Assembly: GCF_014638915.1 (NCBI RefSeq)
Contig: NZ_BMFQ01000001.1
Location: forward strand, 943,142-1,007,141
Direction of reading: 5' to 3'
DNA length: 64,000 nt
From: Xanthomarina arctica
Lineage (GTDB): Bacteria > Bacteroidota > Bacteroidia > Flavobacteriales > Flavobacteriaceae
The translations under genes were made by a program, and so were the position numbers. This document shows, in pieces, positions 34,181-42,897 of the stretch. The notes below the pieces were generated by a model. It worked only from the letters and a program-made list of their open reading frames with translations. It did not search any database and was not told the origin of the DNA. Position 1 is the stretch's first letter. Every line of letters begins with the position of its first letter.

Positions 34181-34293
34181 ATTTAAATAATTAGGCTTTT
34201 AAATTTCGTGAATATTTTGCAAAAAGCATAATTTTTTGGGATTTAATTGGACGGATTAATTTTAGGATGTTACCTAAAATTAATAAAGCGACC

Positions 34294-35196
34294 TTATTGT
34301 TTCCCTAATATAATTGTATTACTCGATTTTTGGTGTGAAAGATAAACACCTATTAAAATAATAATTGTTGCAAAACCTTGTAAGGGTGTAAATGTCTCAC
34401 CATCTAAAACACCCCAAATTAAAGCTACTATTGGCATGATATAAGTAACGGATGAAGCAAAAACAGGGGTTGACATCTGAATTAATTTATTGAACAATAC
34501 TTTTGCTAAAGCCGTTCCGAAAAAAGACAAAATTGTTACATAAACCAATGACATTTTAAAATGGGGGTTTTGAAAAGTTTCTGTATTAAAAAAATCGGAT
34601 AGGAATAGAATTATAAGGGCTGGAATGACTATAATTATATAATTTCCTGAAGCTATAGCTAAAGGTTTAACATCTTGTAAATGCCTTTTTATAATGTTTA
34701 CATTTAAGCCATACATGACGGTAGAAAGAATTACAAACCCTGCGTATAAATAGTTTTGTTCTGGATTTAATTCAGAGCCTTTAAGAATTAGAATAGCTGT
34801 TCCAATAAAACCTACAATAACTCCCAAAACCTGGCGTCTGGTAGATGAAATTCTAAAAACTGCAAATCCTAATAATATGGTGTTTAATGGCACCAAAGAA
34901 TTTAAAATAGAAGTTACAGAACTATCTATTTCGGTTTCTGCAATGGCAAATAAGTAGGCAGGAATAAACGAGCCTATAAACCCGGAAAGTGCAATCCATT
35001 TCCATTGTTTTTTATTAATTTGTTTTAGTTTTTTATAACCAACTAATAATAAAAAGATAGCAGTTATAACGGTTCTTAAAGATCCTAACTGATAAGGTGT
35101 TAGTCCTAGAAGTGATTTTTTAATTAATATAAAAGAGCTTCCCCAAATTATCGATAGGATAAAGAGATATAACCATTTCACTTGAATATGTTTCAT
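34294..35196 (-). CDS. EamA/DMT-family transporter
   Basis: A 300-residue permease with ten membrane segments in two EamA repeats. The first repeat has FILSIIWGSSFILIKKSL and the second VTYIMPIVALIWGVLDGE. Family members export or import metabolites such as amino acids; the substrate cannot be inferred. Divergent from the HMA lipoprotein gene. Confidence 0.88.
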   Translation of the reverse strand: MKHIQVKWLYLFILSIIWGSSFILIKKSLLGLTPYQLGSLRTVITAIFLLLVGYKKLKQINKKQWKWIALSGFIGSFIPAYLFAIAETEIDSSVTSILNSLVPLNTILLGFAVFRISSTRRQVLGVIVGFIGTAILILKGSELNPEQNYLYAGFVILSTVMYGLNVNIIKRHLQDVKPLAIASGNYIIIVIPALIILFLSDFFNTETFQNPHFKMSLVYVTILSFFGTALAKVLFNKLIQMSTPVFASSVTYIMPIVALIWGVLDGETFTPLQGFATIIILIGVYLSHQKSSNTIILGKQ

Positions 35197-35285
35197 AGAT
35201 TTATTTCAAAGCACAAAATTGGGATTTTAGATACAATAAACAGTAATAATTACTAATTTTGTAACTAAATAAATTTATAATACAA

Positions 35286-35678
35286 ATGAAATCATTAAAA
35301 AATATTATCGGGTTAATACTATTAACTGTTTTTGTAACAGCTTGTAAGAACGAAACAGCTCCAGAAGTTGTGACGGTTGAGGTTGAAACAGCTACAGAGG
35401 AAGTAGTTACTTTAGATCCAAATGCCACTTATGCTAAGGCAGAATTTACTATTGAGGGTATGACTTGTGCAATGGGTTGTGCAAAAACCATTGAAAAGAA
35501 AATGGCTAAAATGGAAGGTGTAAAATCTGCGACTGTAGATTTTGACAAAAAATTAGCTATGGTTGAATATGATGAAGCCAAAGTAACTCCTACTTCTTTA
35601 GAGGAAGTTGTTAAGAAAACAGGAGATATGTATTCTGTAACAGACATGCATAGCGTTGATGCTTTTGGTGAAAATTAA
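35286..35678 (+). CDS. Lipoprotein with heavy-metal-associated (HMA) domain
   Basis: A lipoprotein signal ends at Cys20 (VFVTAC). After an acidic linker the HMA fold begins near residue 51, with FTIEGMTCAMGCAKTIEKK providing Cys61 and Cys65. Its motif is CAMGC, longer than the usual CxxC. The domain ends at about 120. It is probably a periplasmic copper- or other soft-metal-binding protein. Beyond the TAA the same strand encodes a broken Cys-rich tail, so the present protein looks truncated. A TAATTTTG -7-like box lies at 35254-35261 without a -33 TTG. Confidence 0.85.
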   Translation: MKSLKNIIGLILLTVFVTACKNETAPEVVTVEVETATEEVVTLDPNATYAKAEFTIEGMTCAMGCAKTIEKKMAKMEGVKSATVDFDKKLAMVEYDEAKVTPTSLEEVVKKTGDMYSVTDMHSVDAFGEN

Positions 35679-35815
35679 ATCTGTGATAAAGACTATAATA
35701 AGGCTTGTTGTGTAGACAAAAAAAAGCTGAGTCATCTGAAACTTCAACAGACAAAACAATGGCTTGCAAAGCAGATTGTAAAATGGCATGTTGTGCAGAT
35801 AAAGCTAAAGCGTAG
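35679..35815 (+). pseudogene. Decayed Cys-rich C-terminal tail of the HMA protein
   Basis: Directly after the TAA at 35676-35678 the frame reads ICDKDYNKACCVDKKK up to a run of eight A (35718-35725). Adding one A shifts into AESSETSTDKTMACKADCKM followed by ACCADKAKA and a TAG at 35813. The repeated AC(C)-type metal-binding residues show one former tail, now split by a stop and by a one-base slip. Confidence 0.75.
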
Positions 35816-35837
35816 TTTTAAAAACCTTTATTAAAAC

Positions 35838-35872
35838 AAAAAAAGACTGTCTTATAAGACAGTCTTTTTTTT
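35838..35872. terminator. Bidirectional terminator
   Basis: AAAGACTGTCTTA and TAAGACAGTCTTT form a palindrome centred at about 35854, with A-run before and T-run after, between convergent genes. Confidence 0.9.
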
Positions 35873-35893
35873 GTTTGTTTTAGTAATCGATAC

Positions 35894-36865
35894 TTAATTT
35901 ATCACTAATTTTTTAGTGTCTATTTGATTGTCTGAGCTAAATCTAGCTAAATAAAGACCTGAAGCCAATTCAGAAACATCAATTAAGTTATCAGTATCAG
36001 TTAAGTTTTTTGTTAAGATAACTTTGCCTGTTATACTGTAAATGCTAACTACCGCATGAGGTAACTTAGTTGTTATATGCAATAGTCCATTTGCAGGGTT
36101 TGGGTACATGTTAAAAGCGGTCTCGATTGTATCATTTATTGATAGAGTCTGAAGGCATGAGCTACATTGTGCTTCATTGTCCACCATACAAAGAGTTAAA
36201 TCATCAAAAAACCAAACAATATGTTCATCTATATCAATAACAGAAGAATCATCGAAAAAAATGCATGGTAAATTATGGTTGTCGTCTGAATCAAAATAGA
36301 TCATATTATCTTGATTTCCATTTCTTAAATCTAAATAAGTTAAGCCATTATCCTTTAAGTGAACAGTAGTTATAATATGGTTTTGAGATAAATCTAAACT
36401 GGTTACATTATTATATCTGATATTTAAGAATGTAAGGCCCGAGTTTGTTGTAACATCCAGACTAGCTAAACTTGCACCTGCAAAAAGCATTTCAGATAAA
36501 TTAGTAAGTCCTGTGACATTTAATGAGGTTAGAAGAGAACAACCAGTTGCATTAACGCTAGTTAATAAAGTGTTGTTTGTTAAATCTAAGTTAGTAATAT
36601 TGTTCCAATCAACATTTAGTGCCGTTATATTAGTAAAGGCTTCAATTCCAGTTAAATCGGATATACCACGATTGCTCAAGGATAAAAGGCCGGTGAAAGA
36701 ATTTGCATCCGCAGTCAACATTTGGCCATTTACAGCTCCATCTGTGTCAATGCCAGCATTAACCAATCGCGTCTCAAAAATAGCATCTGGAATTAATGTG
36801 ATTTGACCATACGTTAGAGAAAAAAAGGCAAAAAATAATGCCATTAAATATGTATTTTTTTTCAT
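35894..36865 (-). CDS. Leucine-rich-repeat protein secreted by the type IX system
   Basis: A signal peptide (MKKNTYLMALFFAFFSLTYG) precedes about six SDS22/internalin-like leucine-rich units (for example ITALNVDWNNITNLDLTNNT, TFLNIRYNNVTSLDLSQN) at about residues 50-190. A Cys-containing linker follows. The last ~75 residues are a type A T9SS sorting domain: FNMYPNPANGLLHI, VSIYSITGKVI, DVSELASGLYLARF, KKLVIN. The protein should be exported across the outer membrane and attached to or released from the surface. The ligand is unknown. Confidence 0.9.
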   Translation of the reverse strand: MKKNTYLMALFFAFFSLTYGQITLIPDAIFETRLVNAGIDTDGAVNGQMLTADANSFTGLLSLSNRGISDLTGIEAFTNITALNVDWNNITNLDLTNNTLLTSVNATGCSLLTSLNVTGLTNLSEMLFAGASLASLDVTTNSGLTFLNIRYNNVTSLDLSQNHIITTVHLKDNGLTYLDLRNGNQDNMIYFDSDDNHNLPCIFFDDSSVIDIDEHIVWFFDDLTLCMVDNEAQCSSCLQTLSINDTIETAFNMYPNPANGLLHITTKLPHAVVSIYSITGKVILTKNLTDTDNLIDVSELASGLYLARFSSDNQIDTKKLVIN

Positions 36866-36920
36866 AATGTTTGAATTGTAATTAACAGTATAAAATTAAA
36901 TGTTTATGAAATGGTAACCA

Positions 36921-36952
36921 AAAAAAAAGTCAGCTATATAGCTGACTTTTAG
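36921..36952 (-). terminator. Terminator of pckA
   Basis: AAAAGTCAGCTAT and ATAGCTGACTTTT are inverted repeats (36925-36950), followed by a T-run on the minus strand. Confidence 0.85.
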
Positions 36953-36967
36953 GTTCTTTTAACTAAT

Positions 36968-38578
36968 TTATTTTACATTTGGAGCTCCTGCAAGGATCTC
37001 ATCGTTAGCAAACTCTTCGAATTTTTTAAAATTTTCTCTAAAAGATTCAGAAAGTTTATAAGCGGTTTTGTAATATTTTTCGTCATCATTCCATGTTAAC
37101 CTAGAGCTTAAAACTTCGGTTGGAACCCCTGGACAAGATCTAGGTTGTTTTAGACCAAACACTGAATGCGTTCTATAAGTTTCTGGAGTTATTTCGTCTA
37201 AATCACCATTAAGAGCTGCGGTAATCATAGCTCTTGTATATTTTAATTTAATTCGACTTCCTACGCCATAAGGTCCACCAGTCCAACCAGTATTAATTAG
37301 CCAAACGTTCACTCCAGTTTCTTTCATTTTGGCACTTAACATTTCAGCATACTTCGTTGGATGCAAAGGCATAAAAGGTGCGCCAAAACAAGCCGAGAAG
37401 CTTGGTAATGGTTCATCAATTCCTGCTTCTGTTCCAGCTACTTTTGCAGTATAACCTGAAATAAAATGATAAGCTGCTTGACCTGGAGTTAATCGTGAAA
37501 TTGGAGGTAACACACCAAAAGCATCTGCAGTTAAAAAGAAAATGTTTTTAGGGTTTTTTCCAATAGATGGAACTTGAATGTTTTTTATATGTTCAATAGG
37601 GTAACTTACACGTGTATTTTGAGTAATGGATGTGTCTTCAAATTGAACCTCTCCTTTGTCATTCATAATAACATTCTCAAGAATAGCTCCTGGCTTAATG
37701 GCATTAAAAATATCTGGTTCGTTCTCCTCTGATAGGTTGATAACTTTAGCATAACAACCTCCTTCAAAATTAAAGACTGTGTTTTCTTTTGTCCAACCGT
37801 GTTCGTCGTCTCCAATTAATTTACGAGATGGATCTGCAGAAAGTGTTGTTTTTCCTGTTCCAGAAAGACCAAAGAAAATGGCTGTATCATCATTTTCTCC
37901 TACATTGGCACTACAGTGCATTGGTAAGGTATTTTTAAATACAGGAAGTATAAAGTTTAAAGCAGAAAAAATACCTTTTTTAATTTCTCCAGTGTAACCT
38001 GTTCCACCAATTAAAGCTATTTTTCTAGTAAAATCTAAAATGGCAAAGTTGTGTTGACGTGTTCCATCAACTTCTGGGTCTGCCATAAATCCTGGAGCAT
38101 TTACTATGGTCCATTCTGGTGTAAAGTTTTTCAACTCTTCTTCGGTAGGGCGTAAAAACATATTGTAAGCAAACATGTTGCTCCAAGGTGTTTCGGTAAT
38201 AACTCGAATGTTTAATTTGTATTTTTCGTCTGCGCAAGCGTAGCTATCTCTCACAAAGACTTCTTTGTCAGATAAGTAATTAGTTACTTTGTCGTATAAT
38301 TTTTGAAATGTATCAGATTCAAAAGGGATGTTTATATTTCCCCACCAAATTTTATCTTCAGTAATACTGTCTTTAACAATAAATCTGTCTTGAGGAGATC
38401 TTCCTGTAAATTCTCCAGTATTTACTGCTAATGCTCCAGAGGATGCTTCCACACCTTGTCCTTTAGCTATCGTTAAATCGTGAAGTTGTTTTGGTGATAA
38501 TTGATATTGCACTTTGGCATTTTTGATTCCGTATTGTTCTAACGAAATCGATTTCGCACTTTGGGTATGATCAACCAT
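36968..38578 (-). CDS. pckA: Phosphoenolpyruvate carboxykinase (ATP)
   Basis: It catalyses oxaloacetate + ATP to phosphoenolpyruvate + CO2 in gluconeogenesis. The chosen ATG at 38578 gives 536 residues, the usual length; an ATG at 38605 would add nine. The kinase loop FFGLSGTGKTTLSADPSR and the metal-binding GDDEHGW are clear. ATP-type features include the adenine-binding end region with GGPYGVGSRI. A TAATTTTG box on the minus strand (38611-38604) may be a -7 element. Confidence 0.96.
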   Translation of the reverse strand: MVDHTQSAKSISLEQYGIKNAKVQYQLSPKQLHDLTIAKGQGVEASSGALAVNTGEFTGRSPQDRFIVKDSITEDKIWWGNINIPFESDTFQKLYDKVTNYLSDKEVFVRDSYACADEKYKLNIRVITETPWSNMFAYNMFLRPTEEELKNFTPEWTIVNAPGFMADPEVDGTRQHNFAILDFTRKIALIGGTGYTGEIKKGIFSALNFILPVFKNTLPMHCSANVGENDDTAIFFGLSGTGKTTLSADPSRKLIGDDEHGWTKENTVFNFEGGCYAKVINLSEENEPDIFNAIKPGAILENVIMNDKGEVQFEDTSITQNTRVSYPIEHIKNIQVPSIGKNPKNIFFLTADAFGVLPPISRLTPGQAAYHFISGYTAKVAGTEAGIDEPLPSFSACFGAPFMPLHPTKYAEMLSAKMKETGVNVWLINTGWTGGPYGVGSRIKLKYTRAMITAALNGDLDEITPETYRTHSVFGLKQPRSCPGVPTEVLSSRLTWNDDEKYYKTAYKLSESFRENFKKFEEFANDEILAGAPNVK

Positions 38579-38638
38579 AATTATTTTGTGTTGTTTAAAG
38601 TGCAAAATTATAATTTTAATTTAAACTAAGCACCTATT

Positions 38639-39034
38639 TTACAAATTATCAGTCTTGATTCTTAAAAAGTTTATTAACAATATTATCCATGAAATAATTA
38701 ATAACAGACCACCAATTGGTGTTATAAATCCAATACTTTTAAAATTAAAGCTAGTTAATTCGTTTGTAGCTAATCCATAAATGGAGCCTGAAAAACAGAT
38801 CAATCCTACTAATACTAAATAAAAGATAGCTTTTTTAGAGCTCAAACTCACATAAGTAGAGCTTCCAACAAACAAGAGTAAGAGTGCATGATACATTTGG
38901 TATTTAACTCCAGTTTCGAAAGTTCCTAAGGCCTGTTCCGAAATTGATTCTTTTAAGCCATGAGCGGCAAAGGCACCCAAAATAACACTTAAAACACCTA
39001 AAATACTTGCAGCAATTAATATTTTTTTGTTCAT
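38639..39034 (-). CDS. DUF423 membrane protein
   Basis: A 131-residue protein with four hydrophobic helices and the DUF423 signature: GVLSVILGAFAAHGLK near the N-terminus and TGVKYQMYHALLLL. This matches the YgdD family of small inner-membrane proteins of unknown function. It precedes pckA on the same strand by about 60 bases. Confidence 0.9.
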   Translation of the reverse strand: MNKKILIAASILGVLSVILGAFAAHGLKESISEQALGTFETGVKYQMYHALLLLFVGSSTYVSLSSKKAIFYLVLVGLICFSGSIYGLATNELTSFNFKSIGFITPIGGLLLIISWIILLINFLRIKTDNL

Positions 39035-39113
39035 ATAAATTAAGTTATAGAGTTTTTAAAACCCTTTGTATTTATTACTTTCGTGATTACAAAAATACTC
39101 AACAAATCTCATT

Positions 39114-40478
39114 ATGCGAAAGATTTTGATTATTGGTGCAGGAAAATCTGCATCATACCTTATAAAATACTTGTTAGACAAGTCTGAACAAGAAAATTTG
39201 CTCATCATTGTTGGTGATGTTAATTTTACAAATGCCAAAAAGCTAATAGGAGACCATGAAAATGCACAAGCTATTATGCTTGATGTTTTCGATAAAAAAT
39301 CAAGAGAACAGGCGATACAAGGTTCTGATATTGTGATTTCCATGTTGCCAGCACGTTATCATATAGAAGTTGCTAAAGATTGTATTACTTTTAATAAAAA
39401 CATGGTAACAGCTTCCTATGTAAGTGAAGAAATGCACAAGCTGGACAAAGCAGCAACCGATAAAGGCCTCATTTTTATGAATGAAATTGGTGTTGACCCA
39501 GGGCTAGATCATATGAGCGCCATGCATGTTATTGATAAAATTAGAGACAAAGGAGGCGAAATTATTTTGTTTGAATCTTTTACAGGTGGTTTAGTTGCCC
39601 CAGAAAGTGATAACAATTTATGGAATTATAAATTTACTTGGAACCCTAGAAATGTAGTAGTTGCTGGACAAGGTGGTGCAGCAAAGTTTTTGCAAGAAGG
39701 CACTTATAAGTATATTCCATACAATAGATTATTTAGACGTACCGAGTTTTTAGATGTAGAAGGTTATGGACGTTTTGAAGGTTATGCTAATAGAGATTCT
39801 TTAAAATATCAGTCGGCTTATGGTTTAGACCATGTAAAAACTCTCTATCGTGGTACTATGCGACGTGTTGGGTTTTCAAGAGCCTGGAATATGTTTGTTC
39901 AATTAGGAATGACAGATGATGAATATACAATAGACGATAGCGAAAACATGAGCTATCGCGATTTTGTGAATGCATTTCTACCTTATAGTCCAACAGATTC
40001 AGTTGAACTAAAATTTAGACACGCTTTAAAAATAGACCAGGATGATATTGTTTGGGATAAACTTTTAGAATTAGACCTTTTTAGCAATAAAAAAATGGTT
40101 GAACTCAAAAAGGGAACTCCAGCACAAATTCTTCAAAGAATATTAGAAGATAGTTGGACCTTAAATGATAACGACAAGGATATGATAGTGATGTATCATA
40201 AATTTGGGTACAAATTGGAAGGAAAAATGCATCAAATAGATGCAACTATGGTAACACTTGGAGAAGATAGAGTTTATACAGCAATGTCTAAAACCGTTGG
40301 TTTGCCAGTTGCTATTGCGGCCTTAGCTATTTTAAATAAAAAAATTGTTACTCCTGGAGTTCAAATTCCTATTACTAAAGAAGTTTACGAACCTATTTTA
40401 AAGGAATTAGAAGCTTATGGAATTACTTTTAAGGAAACTGAAGTGCCATATTTGGGATACAACCCTTTAAACTTATAA
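39114..40478 (+). CDS. Saccharopine dehydrogenase family protein
   Basis: A 454-residue NAD(P)-dependent oxidoreductase with a Rossmann loop ILIIGAGKSASYLI at residues 4-17 and the saccharopine-reductase core FMNEIGVDPGLDHMSAMHVI. The family reversibly links lysine or 2-aminoadipate semialdehyde with glutamate. In bacteria a role in lysine catabolism is usual. An Lrp/AsnC regulator follows after ten bases and probably senses the pathway amino acid. Confidence 0.9.
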   Translation: MRKILIIGAGKSASYLIKYLLDKSEQENLLIIVGDVNFTNAKKLIGDHENAQAIMLDVFDKKSREQAIQGSDIVISMLPARYHIEVAKDCITFNKNMVTASYVSEEMHKLDKAATDKGLIFMNEIGVDPGLDHMSAMHVIDKIRDKGGEIILFESFTGGLVAPESDNNLWNYKFTWNPRNVVVAGQGGAAKFLQEGTYKYIPYNRLFRRTEFLDVEGYGRFEGYANRDSLKYQSAYGLDHVKTLYRGTMRRVGFSRAWNMFVQLGMTDDEYTIDDSENMSYRDFVNAFLPYSPTDSVELKFRHALKIDQDDIVWDKLLELDLFSNKKMVELKKGTPAQILQRILEDSWTLNDNDKDMIVMYHKFGYKLEGKMHQIDATMVTLGEDRVYTAMSKTVGLPVAIAALAILNKKIVTPGVQIPITKEVYEPILKELEAYGITFKETEVPYLGYNPLNL

Positions 40479-40488
40479 ACTCCATTAT

Positions 40489-40959
40489 TTGAAAGTTGTT
40501 AATCAAAATATTGAAATAGACGGAATCGATAAAGCCATACTTCGCGCTTTAATGGGCGATGCCAGAACACCGATTTTGGAAATTGCCAGACTGGTAGGTA
40601 TTTCTGGAGCTGCTATTCATCAGCGCTTGCGTAAACTAGAAAAATCAGGTATTATTTCTGGTTCTAAATTTGTAATTAACCCAAAAGTTTTAGGGTATAC
40701 AACCATGGCTTTTGTTGGTATTTATTTAGATAAAGCCATGAGTAATCCGGAAGCTGTTAAGCAACTTCAGAAAATTCCTGAAGTATTGGAATGTCATTAC
40801 ACTACTGGAAATTGGAGTGTTTTTATTAAAATACTTTGTAAAGACAATGAGCATTTAATGCACTTATTAAACAAGGACATTCAATCTATTGAAGGAGTTT
40901 CCAGAACTGAAACCTTCATTTCTTTGAATCAGCAAATAGATAGACAGATTAAATTATAA
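40489..40959 (+). CDS. Lrp/AsnC-family transcriptional regulator
   Basis: A winged helix-turn-helix at about residues 10-65 (ILEIARLVGISGAAIHQRLRKLEKSGII) followed by a RAM/AsnC ligand-binding domain (65-156). The start codon is TTG at 40489; the DNA-binding domain begins only ~10 residues later and no ATG is suitably placed. Co-directional with the saccharopine dehydrogenase and probably its regulator. It is followed by a terminator. Confidence 0.9.
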   Translation: MKVVNQNIEIDGIDKAILRALMGDARTPILEIARLVGISGAAIHQRLRKLEKSGIISGSKFVINPKVLGYTTMAFVGIYLDKAMSNPEAVKQLQKIPEVLECHYTTGNWSVFIKILCKDNEHLMHLLNKDIQSIEGVSRTETFISLNQQIDRQIKL

Positions 40960-40966
40960 TAAAAGG

Positions 40967-40992
40967 CTCCTGAGAAATCAGGAGTTTTTTTT
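40967..40992 (+). terminator. Terminator of the saccharopine dehydrogenase-lrp unit
   Basis: CTCCTGA (40967-40973), loop GAAA, TCAGGAG (40978-40984), then a run of eight T. Confidence 0.93.
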
Positions 40993-41120
40993 AACTTTCT
41001 CGGTATAATTAGAATAGGAGTAATATTTCCTTTTAGAATGTAACTCCAATTATATATTTAAATTTGAAAAAGTTACGAGGAATAACTTTTTTTGAAATTA
41101 ATGAGTTGATATTCATCCAT

Positions 41121-41157
41121 AAAAAAACCTTCAACATATAGTATGCTGAAGGTTTTA
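41121..41157 (-). terminator. Terminator of the BI-1 gene
   Basis: AAAACCTTCA (41124-41133) pairs with TGAAGGTTTT (41147-41156), with a T-run on the minus strand. Confidence 0.85.
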
Positions 41158-41176
41158 TGTTTTTTATACGGTTATA

Positions 41177-41902
41177 TTAATCTTTAGACATAAAAATACT
41201 CAACACATACCAGAATAATAACATTAAGGATGCAAACAGTCCTAAGGCTGCAGGAATATAATCGTCGGTACTGTATTTATTAACCAAATTAGATGTTTGA
41301 TATAAGATAGAACCTCCGGCCAATAAACACATACCTGCAGAAAACCAAAGACCCATGTTAAAACCAAAGATGGTTCCGGCTATAATTAATCCAATAGCAA
41401 TAAAGAAACCGATGGTTAATCCTGTTTTTAAAAATGAAAAGTCTTTTTTAGTTAGAAAAACCACAGCAGATAAGCCAGTAAATAAAGCTAATGTAACAAT
41501 GGCAGCTTGATTTAACATTTCTGGACCAGAATCCATGTAGTAAGCAGCAATATATATTAGAGGCACAAAAATAAAAGCTTCAGCTAGAATGTATAAACCA
41601 AAAGCTAAGTATTGCTTGTTTTTATCAGGTGATTTCATGGTCATTTTTTCCGCATAGTTGGTTATAAACATAAAACCTCCTAACATGATAAGCCATTTAA
41701 AACCTTCCGTCATTGAAAGTGCAAATTGAACTATCATATCACTTTGAAGCAATAAGTATTCAAATAAAATAAAGACTAAAACACCACCCGCAACGTGCGC
41801 ATAGGTTTTTTTGTAAAATTCAACTCTGTCTGTTGCAGAAAGTGTGGCTAGTAAAACCTTAGGTTTATTGTTCTCAAAAGGGTTGGGCGTTTGATTTTCC
41901 AT
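41177..41902 (-). CDS. Bax inhibitor-1/YccA family membrane protein
   Basis: A 241-residue protein with about seven membrane helices. RVEFYKKTYAHVAGGVLVFI at the N-terminus and the internal ALFTGLSAVVFLTKKDFSFL and FNMGLWFSAGMCLLAGGSIL are characteristic of the BI-1 family. Bacterial members include YccA, a modulator of the FtsH protease, and pH-sensitive calcium-leak channels; which role applies here is unknown. Single gene. Confidence 0.92.
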   Translation of the reverse strand: MENQTPNPFENNKPKVLLATLSATDRVEFYKKTYAHVAGGVLVFILFEYLLLQSDMIVQFALSMTEGFKWLIMLGGFMFITNYAEKMTMKSPDKNKQYLAFGLYILAEAFIFVPLIYIAAYYMDSGPEMLNQAAIVTLALFTGLSAVVFLTKKDFSFLKTGLTIGFFIAIGLIIAGTIFGFNMGLWFSAGMCLLAGGSILYQTSNLVNKYSTDDYIPAALGLFASLMLLFWYVLSIFMSKD

Positions 41903-41942
41903 AAGTAGTTTTTTTAGTTTGTTAAATGTAATAAAAAAATAG

Positions 41943-41972
41943 AACCGAACACTTTTTAAAAAGTGTTCGGTT
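41943..41972 (-). terminator. Terminator of the zinc-protease gene
   Basis: AACCGAACACTTTTT directly joins its perfect inverted copy AAAAAGTGTTCGGTT (15-base arms, no loop), with a T-rich run beyond on the minus strand. Confidence 0.85.
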
Positions 41973-41992
41973 TAAAATATGTCTTTTAATTT

Positions 41993-42691
41993 TTAGTTTC
42001 TATTACCGCCAAAAACCTGCATCGCCCAATATAATAAGGATGCTAAAGCGCCAATTGCAGCTACCAAATAGGTTCTTGCAGCCCATTTAAGCGCATCTTC
42101 AGAGCCTTTGTATTCTTCTGGTGTCACCATGTTTTTCGCTTTTAACCAAGCCAAAGCTCTGTTACTCGCGTCGTATTCTACAGGAAGTGTGATAAAACTA
42201 AAGATGGTTGCTAGTCCCATAAAAATAACACCAGCAACTGCTACGTACCAACCTAATCCAATTCCTGCCGCTCCACCTAAAATTAAGCCACCAATAATTA
42301 ACCATTGAGACATTCCAGAAGTAACACTAACCATGGGTACCAAAGTTGAACGCATTGTTAACCAGCTATAAGCTTGTGCGTGTTGTACAGCATGACCACA
42401 TTCGTGAGCTGCAACAGCAGCAGAAGCAGCATTTCTTTGATTATAAACGGATTCACTTAAGTTTACCGTTTTGTTTTTAGGATTGTAATGGTCTGTAAGT
42501 TGTCCTGGAGTAGAAATAACCTCTACATCTGTAATCCCATTATCTGCCAGCATTTTTTTGGCAATTTCTTTACCACTCATGCCGTTTTGTAACTGCACTT
42601 TAGAATAGAAAGCAAATTTCTTTTTAAGCTTATTACTTACCAACCAACTTACAAGCCCAATGGCTCCTATTAATATATAATATCCAATCAT
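41993..42691 (-). CDS. YugP-type neutral zinc metallopeptidase
   Basis: A 232-residue integral membrane protein. The zinc site AAHECGHAVQHAQAY gives His96, Glu97 and His100. It has one N-terminal and three or four further hydrophobic segments, and the family sequence LPVEYDASNRAL supplies the distal Glu. The cellular substrate is not known. It ends in GNRN and is followed by a terminator. Confidence 0.92.
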   Translation of the reverse strand: MIGYYILIGAIGLVSWLVSNKLKKKFAFYSKVQLQNGMSGKEIAKKMLADNGITDVEVISTPGQLTDHYNPKNKTVNLSESVYNQRNAASAAVAAHECGHAVQHAQAYSWLTMRSTLVPMVSVTSGMSQWLIIGGLILGGAAGIGLGWYVAVAGVIFMGLATIFSFITLPVEYDASNRALAWLKAKNMVTPEEYKGSEDALKWAARTYLVAAIGALASLLYWAMQVFGGNRN

Positions 42692-42851
42692 TTTATTTTG
42701 TTTTAAAAGATAAAGTTACATGAAATATATCAAATTCTAAGCCAAATATTTGTTAGGAAATTTTGTCATATTTATATGACGCCTCGAACTCAAAGATATT
42801 TGTAATGACCTCTCTTCAGATTCTGACTTCTAATTTTTTATGATGAGATTC

Positions 42852-42891
42852 CTGCCTTTTCAGCGACACTAAAGTTTCGTTGAAAAGGCAG
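42852..42891. repeat. 40-base hairpin downstream of leuS
   Basis: CTGCCTTTTCAGCGACACT (42852-42870) pairs with AGTTTCGTTGAAAAGGCAG (42873-42891) over 19 bases with one mismatch and one G-T, with a two-base loop. GGAATCTC-like sequence adjoins it. It may end leuS transcription but has only a weak T-tract. Confidence 0.75.
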
Positions 42892-42897
42892 AAGTTT

